Shown here in pieces: positions 31,671-40,362 of a stretch of DNA of 64,000 bases; position 1 is the stretch's first letter, and each line of letters opens with the position of its first letter. The stretch comes from a virus. A model generated the notes under the pieces. It was not told the origin of the DNA. It saw nothing but the letters and a program-made list of their open reading frames with translations, and did no database searches. A program made the translations under genes and the position numbers. Location: positions 113,461-177,460 of the IMG/VR virus record IMGVR_UViG_3300008952_000005. One strand, written 5' to 3'.

Positions 31671-34156
31671 CCTAAAAATGCCTCCAGACTTGCTTTCTTT
31701 TCGTGTTCCCAACCTATTGAATTTAATATAAATCTCATAGGGTCTAGGAAAGTTTTCTCAAACTGTACTTCATAATCAATATACTCTTGTAGATTAAACT
31801 CTTTTGGTAGTTTAGTTATATAACTAATCACATCAAACTTAAATGGATTTGCTTGTAGTAATTTAATAAACTTAATCTTATCTCCTTCTTGTATATAAGG
31901 ATACTTATTCTGCAATCCAAATTCTTTTATTTGATGATTATAAATCAAAGAACCTTTAACGTGTATTGGTGTACCTTTGATAAACACATCTTTACTACTA
32001 GCATATTTTCTCATATTATTACAAGACCTTGGAAATGATATCTGCTCAGCAGACATACTCATAAATTCTTTTTTGAAACCTGCAATGAAAGTATGTAAAT
32101 CAGATTGTTCTTTTGACATAATTATTTTAATTGCTTCTTTAATCTTACCTCGGCATACTTGTGGAGTTGAAGATTTAATTGCCTCTACACCCATAATCTT
32201 TAGTTTAGGTTCAGACAATCTTACATCTTCCTCATCTAATACATTTAACATATATCTTTTTTTCGCAACCCATATACCTTTGTTCGCAATAACTTCACGT
32301 GCCATAACCATTGCGTTCTTAAATGCGTTGGTATAGTCTGCAATGTCTTCAAATTGTTTTGCGATAAACGGTTCCAATTTGTTATCACATACCTTAGCAA
32401 GAAAATCACATACTTGTTGGTCTGTTTTATCTTTACAAGTCTTCTCTACAAGTTTATCAAACGATACATAAATTGAATCTGTATCAGACGCTAGTACATA
32501 ATCTATTTCATTATGTGTTTGTAATATTTGATTTAGATATTCATTTACTTTTTGTTCTACAAATCTAATAATGAATTGTCCTGCTGTAGTTACAGCACTT
32601 GCTTGTGCTATATCATAATATCTAAAGTACTGATTACCTATTGCACCATAACAACTGTTTAATGCAATCTTTCTTGCCCATTGTACATTATGACATCTAG
32701 CAATTTCTTTTTTTAAATCGTTTGTTGGATTCTTTTGATATTCTCTTTGTGCTTTTAACTCACGTTTCTTATATATCACACGGTCTTTATAAATCTTTTC
32801 AATCATTTCAGGTAAGAACCCTTGACTATCTCTTTTAAACATTGCACCGTTAGGTGTTATACAAGCACCTTCAGTTTTTAAATAATCTAGGGGTGTCTTC
32901 TTACTCAACATTTTATTCACAGAAACACCAGATGGTTTAACACCTAATATTTTTTCGGGAGAAATATTATATTGTACAATAATATGTGGATAAAGAGAGT
33001 TGATATCAAAAGACACCACCCATTTTTGCATACCAAGTCTAGGTTCTTTCACATACGCACCTTCATACTTGGTGTCCTTTACGTGGTCCTCTCTAGGAGG
33101 TACACAAATCTTTTTTGTCATCAAGTGGTTTGCGATTAATGTATCCCAAACTCTCACCTGTGAGAAAATATCGTTATAGTTTACTTTAGTTTCATACGCA
33201 AAGGTTAAAGATAAATCAATTAACCCTAACTTGTCTTCTAAACCATCAACTATTTCTACGTCTTGAATATTATACTCTACGAATTTTTGAAAATCTTTTG
33301 TATAGAAATCTTTAAATGTTGGATATGGATTTTCTACTTTAGTTTCACCTAATTCAGTTTCACCTATAAAAGATAATCTATAACTCTCTTGTCTTACTGG
33401 TATAAACCATTTATATAAATCAAGATAATCTAACATTGCAATACCAAACAATGAATAATATGTATTAGGTCTACCTCTTATAATTATTTCTTCTTTATGT
33501 ATTAAGTTCCAAGGCGACATTCTACTTGCAACTTTAGCACCTGCAACTAATTGAATTCTATTCATCAAGTATGGTAGGTCAAAGAATTTAGTATTCCAAC
33601 CTGTAATAACATCTGGATAGTTCTTCAACCAGAATTTCATAAACTCCATTATTAAATGTCTTTCATCTGTACATTTAATATAAGTTATGTCTGTACGTAA
33701 AGTTTTAAACTCACCAACACCCCACGTTATAAGTTGTTTGTTTGATTGATTCTTAACTGTAATACATAATAGTTCTTCAACTGGATTATTTACTTCTGGA
33801 AATCCATTTTCACAGGTACATTCTATATCTAATGTAAATATTTTAATTAATTCTTTTGACCACTTAACTTGTTTTGTATACTCTTCATTGATGTATTGAT
33901 AATGAAATCTATCAAGTCCATAGACTGGTGCATTTTTAGTAGCGACATCACGTTTAAATCTACGAGCAGCGTCAATAGATGAAAAAGTAATAGGTCTTAA
34001 ATTATGTCCTTGTAATGATTTAAATTCTTCTTGATGTTGTGATACTGAATATAATGTTGGAGAAAAATTAATCCTCTCTTTAAACTCTTTGCTATCTCTT
34101 ACACCTCTAACAAGTAGTTTGCCTTTATGTTCTATTACATTTTTATAAAAGTTCAT
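31667..34156 (-). CDS. 43: Family B DNA polymerase (T4 gp43)
   Basis: An 829-aa replicative polymerase with proofreading. Exonuclease motif I is L-D-I-E-C (D110, E112). Polymerase motif A is D-I-N-S-L-Y-P near residue 390, motif B K-x3-N-S-x-Y-G (K-I-A-L-N-S-C-Y-G-A) near 508, and motif C S-D-T-D-S-I-Y near 560. The C-terminal clamp-binding tail is S-L-E-A-F-L-G. Slightly shorter than T4 gp43. It overlaps the ferredoxin gene by 14 nt. Confidence 0.97.
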   Translation of the reverse strand: MNFYKNVIEHKGKLLVRGVRDSKEFKERINFSPTLYSVSQHQEEFKSLQGHNLRPITFSSIDAARRFKRDVATKNAPVYGLDRFHYQYINEEYTKQVKWSKELIKIFTLDIECTCENGFPEVNNPVEELLCITVKNQSNKQLITWGVGEFKTLRTDITYIKCTDERHLIMEFMKFWLKNYPDVITGWNTKFFDLPYLMNRIQLVAGAKVASRMSPWNLIHKEEIIIRGRPNTYYSLFGIAMLDYLDLYKWFIPVRQESYRLSFIGETELGETKVENPYPTFKDFYTKDFQKFVEYNIQDVEIVDGLEDKLGLIDLSLTFAYETKVNYNDIFSQVRVWDTLIANHLMTKKICVPPREDHVKDTKYEGAYVKEPRLGMQKWVVSFDINSLYPHIIVQYNISPEKILGVKPSGVSVNKMLSKKTPLDYLKTEGACITPNGAMFKRDSQGFLPEMIEKIYKDRVIYKKRELKAQREYQKNPTNDLKKEIARCHNVQWARKIALNSCYGAIGNQYFRYYDIAQASAVTTAGQFIIRFVEQKVNEYLNQILQTHNEIDYVLASDTDSIYVSFDKLVEKTCKDKTDQQVCDFLAKVCDNKLEPFIAKQFEDIADYTNAFKNAMVMAREVIANKGIWVAKKRYMLNVLDEEDVRLSEPKLKIMGVEAIKSSTPQVCRGKIKEAIKIIMSKEQSDLHTFIAGFKKEFMSMSAEQISFPRSCNNMRKYASSKDVFIKGTPIHVKGSLIYNHQIKEFGLQNKYPYIQEGDKIKFIKLLQANPFKFDVISYITKLPKEFNLQEYIDYEVQFEKTFLDPMRFILNSIGWEHEKKASLEAFLG

Positions 34157-34481
34157 CTGGTCTCAAATGGAGAATTAAACCGTCAAGGTCTTTAGTAAGT
34201 TTTATTTGACAACTTAATCTACTAACACCTGGTTTATATCCTCTTTCATATTCTAATTGTTCTTCTTCTATTGATAAGTCTTTTGGTTTTGGTACTTTGT
34301 CTATCCACTTCTCATCAACATATACGTGGCACGTACAACACATACAATTACCACCACAATCGGCAGGAATTTCTGGTATTGGTACGTGTGATTCAAATTT
34401 CGCTGCCTCCATTGCACTCAAACCTTCTTTAGTCTGAACACGAATCTTGGATCCGTCCCTTACAAAATATACATCTATCAC
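34143..34481 (-). CDS. 2Fe-2S ferredoxin (adrenodoxin type)
   Basis: A 112-aa electron carrier. The cluster loop is C-G-G-N-C-M-C-C-T-C, which gives the C-x5-C-x2-C ligand spacing, with the fourth ligand in L-S-C-Q near residue 92. Likely donor for an iron-dependent enzyme such as ribonucleotide reductase; none lies in this window. It sits directly upstream of gp43 and close to a NifU-like scaffold gene. Confidence 0.9.
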   Translation of the reverse strand: MIDVYFVRDGSKIRVQTKEGLSAMEAAKFESHVPIPEIPADCGGNCMCCTCHVYVDEKWIDKVPKPKDLSIEEEQLEYERGYKPGVSRLSCQIKLTKDLDGLILHLRPDELL

Positions 34482-34813
34482 TTATCTAATGTAGGCAAAC
34501 CTGTTTCAGTTATTAACTGTTTTTTAGGTGTTACAATAGATGAAGTACTACTGACATAGTTTTGTGTAATATGTTCTTTTGGTTTTGTTATAGATACAAC
34601 TTTATCTGCGTTGACTTCAACAATATCTCCATCTGAATATGGAGCGTAAGGCGTCATCATCAACTGTATAGGTTGTCCCTTTGCTGATTGTGTTGGTATG
34701 ATAACGTACCCTTTATGTATTGTGATAACTTTTGAACCTACTGTAATTTTTCCGATAACATCTTCTCCAGTTATCAATCTACAGATTAAGATTTTAGTTT
34801 CGCTAAGTGCCAT
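34478..34813 (-). CDS. Small beta-barrel (Sm-like) protein, paralog of 53791-54219
   Basis: A 111-aa protein with the pattern I-C-R-L-I-T-G-E-D-V-I-G-K-I, a hydrophobic strand block, then V-E-V-N-A-D-K-V-V-S-I-T. The arrangement resembles an Sm/Hfq-like or SH3-like barrel, and the same pattern occurs in the 142-aa protein at 53791-54219 (I-K-L-I-N-G-D-D-V-V-A-H; K-D-K-I-M-T-I-T). An RNA-binding role is inference. It has an own early promoter and an AAGGAG ribosome site. Confidence 0.65.
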   Translation of the reverse strand: MALSETKILICRLITGEDVIGKITVGSKVITIHKGYVIIPTQSAKGQPIQLMMTPYAPYSDGDIVEVNADKVVSITKPKEHITQNYVSSTSSIVTPKKQLITETGLPTLDK

Positions 34814-34832
34814 TATATTTCTCCTTGATTAT

Positions 34833-34861
34833 AATATATCATAGAATTAAAAATTAGTCAA
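34833..34861 (-). promoter_or_regulatory. Early-type promoter for the Sm-like/ferredoxin/gp43 unit
   Basis: TTGACT (34856-34861), 17-nt spacer, TATATT (34833-34838) on the minus strand. The -35 box overlaps the stop codon of the NifU-like gene. Confidence 0.75.
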
Positions 34862-35171
34862 TGCTAGTTCTAGGTACAAATGGTGTATACCCTTGTTCTT
34901 CTGCTTTTTGGTCGTCTTCTCCTACAATGGCATTAACTTCTGGAACATAATGCTTAAGCATATCTTCCACACCTTGATGTAATGTTTGTTTAGACATTGC
35001 ACATCCTGAACAACTACCTGCTAGTTCTAATTTTGCAACACCTAAATCCATATCAAAGTCTAAATAATTTATAAACCCACCGTGTTGAGCCACAGCAGGA
35101 GCAACTTTATCTTCCAAGATAAATTTAATGTCCTTTGCTATCTCTTCTTTACTTCTGGTTATCTCAACCAT
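34854..35171 (-). CDS. NifU-like Fe-S cluster scaffold protein
   Basis: A 105-aa NifU C-terminal-domain protein that holds or delivers Fe-S clusters. The signature V-A-P-A-V-A-Q-H-G-G and the cluster motif G-S-C-S-G-C-A-M-S (C-x2-C) are present. I chose the ATG at 35171 (MVEITRS), because the longer frame runs through the cold-shock gene. A C-terminal tail of about 25 residues is unlike bacterial homologs. It may supply the neighbouring ferredoxin. Confidence 0.9.
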   Translation of the reverse strand: MVEITRSKEEIAKDIKFILEDKVAPAVAQHGGFINYLDFDMDLGVAKLELAGSCSGCAMSKQTLHQGVEDMLKHYVPEVNAIVGEDDQKAEEQGYTPFVPRTSID

Positions 35172-35184
35172 TGTAGACCTTTCT

Positions 35185-35388
35185 TTAGTTTTTTTGTAAG
35201 TTAATTGCTGAATTGCCTTTAGGCGTTTCAGTAATATCAAAAGATATTTGGTCACCTTCGTTCAGTTCTAAATTTGCTTCTTGAACCGCTGAAGAATGAA
35301 CAAAAACATCTTTTTCGCTATCTTCTCTAGCAATAAAACCATAACCCTTTGTCGGGTTAAACCATTTTACTTTTCCGTTTATACTCAT
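35185..35388 (-). CDS. Cold-shock domain protein (CspA-like)
   Basis: A 67-aa RNA/ssDNA-binding OB-fold protein with G-K-V-K-W-F-N, K-G-Y-G-F-I and D-V-F-V-H-S-S, covering RNP1 and RNP2. The start at 35388 (MSINGKVKWF) matches the family N-terminus; the longer frame adds ten non-family residues. Likely an RNA chaperone during infection. Confidence 0.93.
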   Translation of the reverse strand: MSINGKVKWFNPTKGYGFIAREDSEKDVFVHSSAVQEANLELNEGDQISFDITETPKGNSAINLQKN

Positions 35389-35389
35389 C

Positions 35390-36802
35390 TTATTTTTTAT
35401 TTTCTCCTTTCTTATCATCTAAACTATATTTTGTCGTAATTATATATTTTCTATTAGGGTTAACCATAACATTAAATCTATTCATAGTTTCCCTATCAAA
35501 TAATATTTTAGATTTTTCATCCCTATCATCTAGGGTAAATTCTACTTCTTTGTAATATCCACCTGCAAATTTTACATCAAGTTTAATTACTATTCTTTCT
35601 TCTTTATAATCTCTTAATCCACCTACTTCAATTGTTTGCTTACGTACTATATCGTTTGATAGTGTCTTACCTTCTAACGACCAAGTAACTTTACCACCTG
35701 ATTTTTTTATTTTATCAGCGTGTATAACAGACGTACCTGAATTACCTGTATCAAATTTACCTACTATACGTCCAAATGGATGTATGTAGACAACTTCTTT
35801 ATACCCACACATAGTTGGAACTTTTTTCCAATGTTCTCTATTTTCAAAGTGTTGTATAATTTCTTTACTTAAATTTCTATTTGTTGCTTCTTCTATACCT
35901 TCTGTACCTGGTGAAGAGTTAACTTCAATAACAAATGGTTCTTCGTTTACTCTATCTGCTGACGGTATAAAATCTACTGCAACCCATTGACCATCTACTG
36001 CCTTAGCAGCTTTTAAACTTTCTTCTGTTTCTAATTTTGTTAATTTTAATTCTTCTACTTCTGCACCTCTTGATACATTACTTCTAAAATCTCCTGGCAC
36101 TACGTGTCTTTTCATAGCAGCAAATACTTTACCTTGTAATACTAAAACTCTAGCATCCCATTTAGTTTTTATATATTGCTGTAATAATATATCAGAATCC
36201 TCATCTTGTTTATTAAGTAATTGTACTATTGAATCTAATGATTTTTCTGATTCAATAAACAAGACACCAACACCTTTTGAACCTCTTAATGTCTTTAAGA
36301 TAACAGGAAACTTTTCTTCTAAACTATTAAAAGATTCCATTGAATTTTCTGGATCAGTTACCAATACTGATTTAGGTTGTCTAATACCATAGTCTGCTAA
36401 TCTTAATGAAGTTCTATATTTGTCGGCACACATACTAACACATTCTCTACTATTAACTACACACACTTGGTGTTTTTCTAATCTTGATACCAAGTCCATC
36501 CAACTATCTCTACGTACTACTGAACCTCTTATAACAGCAACTGTATCTCTTGCCGATACTCTAAATCCTTTGTTGTCATCTTGATTATGGAAATACATTT
36601 CTCCATCATCTTCAACAGTTACATACCCACCAGTATTTCTATAGATGTATGACTTATGACCAAGCTTATCTGCTTGTTTCATTAAGTTCTTTGCTGTATG
36701 GAAATTTAAATCATTTTCAGGTTCATCTGATATAATGATTAATCTATATGATCCAGAAGTTTTTGCTTCTGTTATGTAATCTTTGAATTTTGGTATCTGC
36801 AT
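35390..36802 (-). CDS. RimK-type ATP-grasp ligase fused to a retropepsin-like (RimB/Zn_protease) domain
   Basis: A 470-aa fusion. Residues about 115-320 are a RimK-type ATP-grasp domain: S-V-L-V (around 145), V-I-L-K-T-L-R-G-S-K-G-V-G-V (167-180) and E-V-N-S-S-P-G (293-299). Residues about 335-460 form an aspartic-protease-like domain, F-D-T-G-N-S-G-T-S-V-I (350-360) with D351, as in the protein usually encoded next to rimK. RimK adds glutamates to ribosomal protein S6 and RimB can trim them. Here both activities may act in one chain. The N-terminus (F-K-D-Y-I-T-E-A) resembles a capsid-targeting peptide. Confidence 0.82.
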   Translation of the reverse strand: MQIPKFKDYITEAKTSGSYRLIIISDEPENDLNFHTAKNLMKQADKLGHKSYIYRNTGGYVTVEDDGEMYFHNQDDNKGFRVSARDTVAVIRGSVVRRDSWMDLVSRLEKHQVCVVNSRECVSMCADKYRTSLRLADYGIRQPKSVLVTDPENSMESFNSLEEKFPVILKTLRGSKGVGVLFIESEKSLDSIVQLLNKQDEDSDILLQQYIKTKWDARVLVLQGKVFAAMKRHVVPGDFRSNVSRGAEVEELKLTKLETEESLKAAKAVDGQWVAVDFIPSADRVNEEPFVIEVNSSPGTEGIEEATNRNLSKEIIQHFENREHWKKVPTMCGYKEVVYIHPFGRIVGKFDTGNSGTSVIHADKIKKSGGKVTWSLEGKTLSNDIVRKQTIEVGGLRDYKEERIVIKLDVKFAGGYYKEVEFTLDDRDEKSKILFDRETMNRFNVMVNPNRKYIITTKYSLDDKKGENKK

Positions 36803-37270
36803 TTATTCATCACTCATTGGACTCGTAGTTGATGTTGTTTTTAATTCTTTTTTCTTGTCGTCCACTTTCTTCCCAATGTTGTACTTAGCAGATAACGTCC
36901 ACTCTTTCTTTTCTTTAAATGGTAATACTTTTATCTGACTCAATGGTGCTTTATCTTCTGTTATATCCTTTTTAACTATATCAATTAAGTTCCAATCTTG
37001 TAATAATAAAGATATGGTATTTCTTCTTTGAATATCGTTTTGAGTTAATGTAGATTTTTTACCATCTAATGCAAATAATTCCTTGAAATGGACTATATAA
37101 TATTTGCCTTGCTTGTGTAATATATGACAAGATTGATATAATGTTTTATCTTTACGACTCGCCACACCTATTCTTGTTAACGTTTCCCTGACTTTTAAAA
37201 AATCATCAGGTTGTTTAATGGTCACCTCAAGCATATCGCCTTGTGACCAACTAATAATATCCTCACTCAT
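36803..37270 (-). CDS. regA: Translational repressor RegA
   Basis: A 155-aa RNA-binding repressor of early mRNAs. The sequence from residue 13 follows T4 RegA closely: D-F-L-K-V-R-E-T-L-T-R-I-G, L-Y-Q-S-C-H-I-L, K-Y-Y-I-V-H-F-K-E. Relative to T4 it has 12 extra N-terminal residues and about 20 at the C-terminus. The ATG at 37270 has a good GGGAGAAAG site and an ATGA overlap with gp62; the inner ATG at 37234 is an alternative. T4 order (44-62-regA) is kept. Confidence 0.93.
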   Translation of the reverse strand: MSEDIISWSQGDMLEVTIKQPDDFLKVRETLTRIGVASRKDKTLYQSCHILHKQGKYYIVHFKELFALDGKKSTLTQNDIQRRNTISLLLQDWNLIDIVKKDITEDKAPLSQIKVLPFKEKKEWTLSAKYNIGKKVDDKKKELKTTSTTSPMSDE

Positions 37271-37662
37271 TTAAACTTTCTCCCACCTTGTATAAGGTTT
37301 AATTTAAGTCTTTCAATTTGGTCATCTGTAAGTATGTTGAGTACTTCCTTTGCTTTTATATTGCTATATCCATAATACTTTTTTACAACGTCTAGGTTCT
37401 TCAACTTGGTTTTTGATAACCACCTACCTCCAAATCGCCTTTTCTTTCGTATACTATTTATGAAATAATGAAATTGCATACGTTTAGGAAGAAAATGATA
37501 ACCGTTCATTTCATTACTATGCATTACGGTATCATAGAACATAGATAGACAACGGTTAATTACAAAGGGTGGGTATTTCTTTTCCCAAGTCGGGTCTGGT
37601 GTGTCTAATAAATTCTCTTTTGATTCATTAATTGCTTTAAGATAATCAGAAAGTTCGTACAT
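37267..37662 (-). CDS. 62: Sliding clamp loader small subunit (gp62)
   Basis: A 131-aa helical protein in the gp62 position between gp44 and regA. The pattern W-E-K-K-Y-P-P-F-V-I-N-R-C-L-S-M-F and K-K-R-R-F-G-G-R-W fits gp62 of marine T4-like phages, which are shorter than T4 gp62 (187 aa). It joins gp44 to load gp45 on DNA. Confidence 0.88.
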   Translation of the reverse strand: MYELSDYLKAINESKENLLDTPDPTWEKKYPPFVINRCLSMFYDTVMHSNEMNGYHFLPKRMQFHYFINSIRKKRRFGGRWLSKTKLKNLDVVKKYYGYSNIKAKEVLNILTDDQIERLKLNLIQGGRKFK

Positions 37663-37847
37663 TATTTAAACCAATGCATATACGCTAGATATGGTACTAA
37701 TATTGGATAGACCACGTGTTCAACAATTTCATATAAAACAAGTACAGTTAATGCTATTGCCCACCACTTACTTGTTTTTGCTTTTTTAGAAACATAGCCA
37801 AATACTTTACTATGCCATTTACCTATCTTCTGTACTATTGCGTTCAT
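37662..37847 (-). CDS. Small membrane protein
   Basis: A 61-aa protein with a basic N-terminus and one or two hydrophobic helices (W-W-A-I-A-L-T-V-L-V-L-Y and V-V-Y-P-I-L-V-P-Y). Inserted between gp44 and gp62 and coupled by a one-base overlap. Function unknown. Confidence 0.55.
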   Translation of the reverse strand: MNAIVQKIGKWHSKVFGYVSKKAKTSKWWAIALTVLVLYEIVEHVVYPILVPYLAYMHWFK

Positions 37848-37856
37848 TAATATCCT

Positions 37857-38798
37857 TTATTTAAACTTACAATTTGCCATTACTTCTGTTAAACAAGCAA
37901 CCATATTAATCTCTTGGTCTGCTACCCAAACAGACTTATATTGATATCCTGCAATAACTAAAACTGCCTGTGGAATAGATTGTGGTTGTAAATGTTTGTA
38001 TAGTATTTCATATACGTTTGAAAACAATGATGATGGTTCTTTATCTAGGTTTTGAATAACCCATTTTCTCATATCATTAAATCTTTTTTCTTTTAAAATT
38101 GCTACAAGTTTTTTCGTATCTGCTTCAGTTAAACTAAACAATACGCCACTATCAATTTTACCTCTTACTGAATATCGTTGAAGTTCATTAATAGTTCTTC
38201 TGAAATCTGGAAAGTATTTTTCTATTAATTCTGAAAGGACTTTTTTATCAAACTCTATCTTTTCTTCTGTTAAAATACTACACAACCTATTCATAAATTG
38301 TGTCGCTACCTTAACTTTATCACCAGTAATAGCAAAATCAATAACAGTACATCTACTTTGCAATGCTTTTAATATCTTATTCTTATAATTACAAGTAAAG
38401 ATAAATCTACAATTCTTATAAAATGTTTCTATGAAATTTCTTAATGCAGGTTGAACGGACTCTGGATTCATATAGTCCGCCTCATCAAGTATAACAACTT
38501 TATGACTTGCTGTTTCAGTTAAAGATACAGTTGACGCAAAGTTTTTAATCTTATGTCTTAACGTATCTATTTGTCTACCTTCGTCTGATCCATTAATGAT
38601 AATGTAATCAACACCTAACTCTTCACATAAAGCACGTGCTACAGTAGTCTTACCTGTACCTGCTGTACCTGATAGTAATAGGTTTGGGAGTTCTTTTTGA
38701 TTTACAAACTGTTTAAAAGTTTCTTTTAGTTCATTGGTTAAAATACAATCTTCAATTTTTCTTGGTCTGTACTTCTCAACCCATAAATTTTCTGCCAT
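37857..38798 (-). CDS. 44: Sliding clamp loader ATPase subunit (gp44)
   Basis: A 313-aa AAA+ clamp loader. Walker A G-T-A-G-T-G-K-T (residues 44-51), Walker B V-I-L-D-E-A-D (around 103), arginine finger L-Q-S-R-C. Length matches T4 gp44 (319 aa). Works with gp62 and gp45. Confidence 0.96.
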   Translation of the reverse strand: MAENLWVEKYRPRKIEDCILTNELKETFKQFVNQKELPNLLLSGTAGTGKTTVARALCEELGVDYIIINGSDEGRQIDTLRHKIKNFASTVSLTETASHKVVILDEADYMNPESVQPALRNFIETFYKNCRFIFTCNYKNKILKALQSRCTVIDFAITGDKVKVATQFMNRLCSILTEEKIEFDKKVLSELIEKYFPDFRRTINELQRYSVRGKIDSGVLFSLTEADTKKLVAILKEKRFNDMRKWVIQNLDKEPSSLFSNVYEILYKHLQPQSIPQAVLVIAGYQYKSVWVADQEINMVACLTEVMANCKFK

Positions 38799-38811
38799 AA
38801 TATATTCACTT

Positions 38812-38931
38812 TCATATAATCAACCCTATCAATACTCCTATTATAATACCTTCCAACCAAAATGCCCACCTGTGTGAACCTCTTGCTGTATGTTTACAAA
38901 TAAAAGTACACGTCCAATCTTTTACTGACAT
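38812..38931 (-). CDS. 39-aa membrane peptide
   Basis: A minus-strand ORF (MSVKDWTCTF...) with a basic N-terminal part containing two cysteines and a hydrophobic C-terminal helix (I-I-I-G-V-L-I-G-L-I-I). It fits exactly between gp45 and gp44. Function unknown. Confidence 0.45.
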   Translation of the reverse strand: MSVKDWTCTFICKHTARGSHRWAFWLEGIIIGVLIGLII

Positions 38932-38933
38932 AA

Positions 38934-39599
38934 TTAAAACTCACTATCTGGTTCTAATGCTATCCAATATTGTACTGGTTTATTTCTATTAACAAAATGA
39001 CTTATTCTTTGTTTAGAAATTGCAATATCATAATCATCTGGTATGATTTTTAAATTTTCTGCTTTGAAATATGCTACAAAAGTTTTATCAGTTGTACCTA
39101 CTACAGCAGAATAATCGTTAGATGATTTATTCTTTTTATCAGTTGCAATCATTGTAATATTTTTACCATCACCTTTTACTGCAATGTCTGGTAAGTTCAA
39201 TGTAACTATACCTTTTAATAAGTCATTAAAACATTTACCCTTTAATGTAAAAGTTACATACTTATCAGGCATATTAATTGATTTAGTTGGTGCTACAATT
39301 ACTGATTTATCTGCAAAGAAATACTTAACAGATTGTCTTGAATTGGCGTCTGATATAACCAATTTGTTAGTACCATTAAATTTGATATCTGATTTAGAAA
39401 ATAATTCAACTGCTCTTAAAAATTCTGGTAAATCGTATATCGCAAATTCTTGCTCAAATTTATTATCTATGTCTGCTTCAGCAAGAATATTCTTTAAAGT
39501 AGAAATAGTTTGTAGTTGCTTTCCTGGTTTAACTAAAATGTTTTTATTAATTTCAGAAAAATTTTTTAAAATTGCAACTGTACTGTTTGATAGATTCAT
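38934..39599 (-). CDS. 45: Sliding clamp (gp45)
   Basis: A 221-aa processivity clamp that tethers gp43 and also activates late transcription with gp55. Length and beta-rich pattern fit T4 gp45 (228 aa), and position beside gp44/gp62 confirms it. An early promoter (39630-39658) and a GAAGGAG site precede it. Confidence 0.92.
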   Translation of the reverse strand: MNLSNSTVAILKNFSEINKNILVKPGKQLQTISTLKNILAEADIDNKFEQEFAIYDLPEFLRAVELFSKSDIKFNGTNKLVISDANSRQSVKYFFADKSVIVAPTKSINMPDKYVTFTLKGKCFNDLLKGIVTLNLPDIAVKGDGKNITMIATDKKNKSSNDYSAVVGTTDKTFVAYFKAENLKIIPDDYDIAISKQRISHFVNRNKPVQYWIALEPDSEF

Positions 39600-39629
39600 A
39601 TCAACTCCTTCATAATTTAATCATACTGT

Positions 39630-39658
39630 AATATATCACCAACCTCACATAAAGTCAA
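39630..39658 (-). promoter_or_regulatory. Early-type promoter for gp45 and the replisome unit
   Basis: TTGACT (39653-39658), 17-nt spacer, TATATT (39630-39635), minus strand. The upstream sequence CCAACA directly before TTGACT is shared with the promoters at 40274 and 53727. Confidence 0.8.
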
Positions 39659-39665
39659 TGTTGGT

Positions 39666-40052
39666 TTACTGAACAGGACAATTTGGATTTTCTGTTAAGT
39701 CTACAATAGTAGCATTTGCTGTAACCAATTGGTCTGCTAATTGAGTTGCTACTGCTTCTGCTGTAGATAATTCAGCTTGAAATACCGACAATTCATTATT
39801 GGTACTTTGTAATACATCACGAATTGAAGCTATTTCCAATTCATATGCTTGTATTGTACCTTCTAATCTTGCAATACTATCCAAATATTCTGATTCTACG
39901 GCAGAAATACCTACTTCAGCATTTTCTAGTTCTGCTTGTAATCCATTAATATCATTTTTTTGGTCTATAGTAACTATCAACAATGCAAGTACAACAACAA
40001 ATATTGCTATCCCTACACCTGATATCTTCTTTTTTATATCTTTAAGTTTCAT
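39666..40052 (-). CDS. Membrane-anchored coiled-coil protein
   Basis: A 128-aa protein with an N-terminal TM helix (residues about 13-28) and a long acidic coiled coil (about 30-118), ending N-C-P-V-Q. The topology is like an inner spanin or a periplasmic tether. It overlaps a lipoprotein gene by 4 nt (ATGA), with the lipoprotein upstream. Function unknown; a second membrane-spanning pair is possible. Confidence 0.6.
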   Translation of the reverse strand: MKLKDIKKKISGVGIAIFVVVLALLIVTIDQKNDINGLQAELENAEVGISAVESEYLDSIARLEGTIQAYELEIASIRDVLQSTNNELSVFQAELSTAEAVATQLADQLVTANATIVDLTENPNCPVQ

Positions 40053-40255
40053 TTATTTTCCTTCTTATCAATTAATTCGCAAGTAATCTCATCTGCTTGT
40101 AACCCAGCATTGCTATCAAATATCCATACGTAAGAATAGTGAACCTGGTCACCTTTTGCTACGCACTTTTTACCGAATGCTATACTTGGATTTTTTATGC
40201 TTGAACAAGCGCTTAAGAGAATCAAACTCATTAAAATCACTAATATTTTATTCAT
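40049..40255 (-). CDS. Small lipoprotein
   Basis: A 68-aa lipoprotein (lipobox L-S-A-C, C17) with a basic/aromatic mature part and two further cysteines. The start at 40255 is chosen because GAGGAAATT lies just upstream and the signal begins at MNKIL; the longer frame adds ten residues before it. A strong early promoter (40274-40302) drives it. Confidence 0.6.
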   Translation of the reverse strand: MNKILVILMSLILLSACSSIKNPSIAFGKKCVAKGDQVHYSYVWIFDSNAGLQADEITCELIDKKENK

Positions 40256-40273
40256 AATTTCCTCATTTAGTTT

Positions 40274-40302
40274 ATTATATAACAATAGTATTTATAAGTC
40301 AA
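40274..40302 (-). promoter_or_regulatory. Early-type promoter with an embedded late motif
   Basis: TTGACT (40297-40302), 17-nt spacer, TATAAT (40274-40279), minus strand. The spacer contains TATAAATA (40289-40296), so this unit might be read both early and late. Confidence 0.75.
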
Positions 40303-40314
40303 TGTTGGTTCGGC

Positions 40315-40347
40315 CCAAAAAAAATAGCGGCGGTTTTACCCGCCACT
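40315..40347 (-). terminator. Intrinsic terminator after hsp20
   Basis: On the minus strand an 8-bp stem AGTGGCGG / CCGCCGCT (one G-T wobble) with a 6-nt loop is followed by a run of T residues (40317-40324 in plus coordinates). It lies 15 nt after the Hsp20 stop codon. Confidence 0.85.
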
Positions 40348-40362
40348 ATCTATATTACGTTA

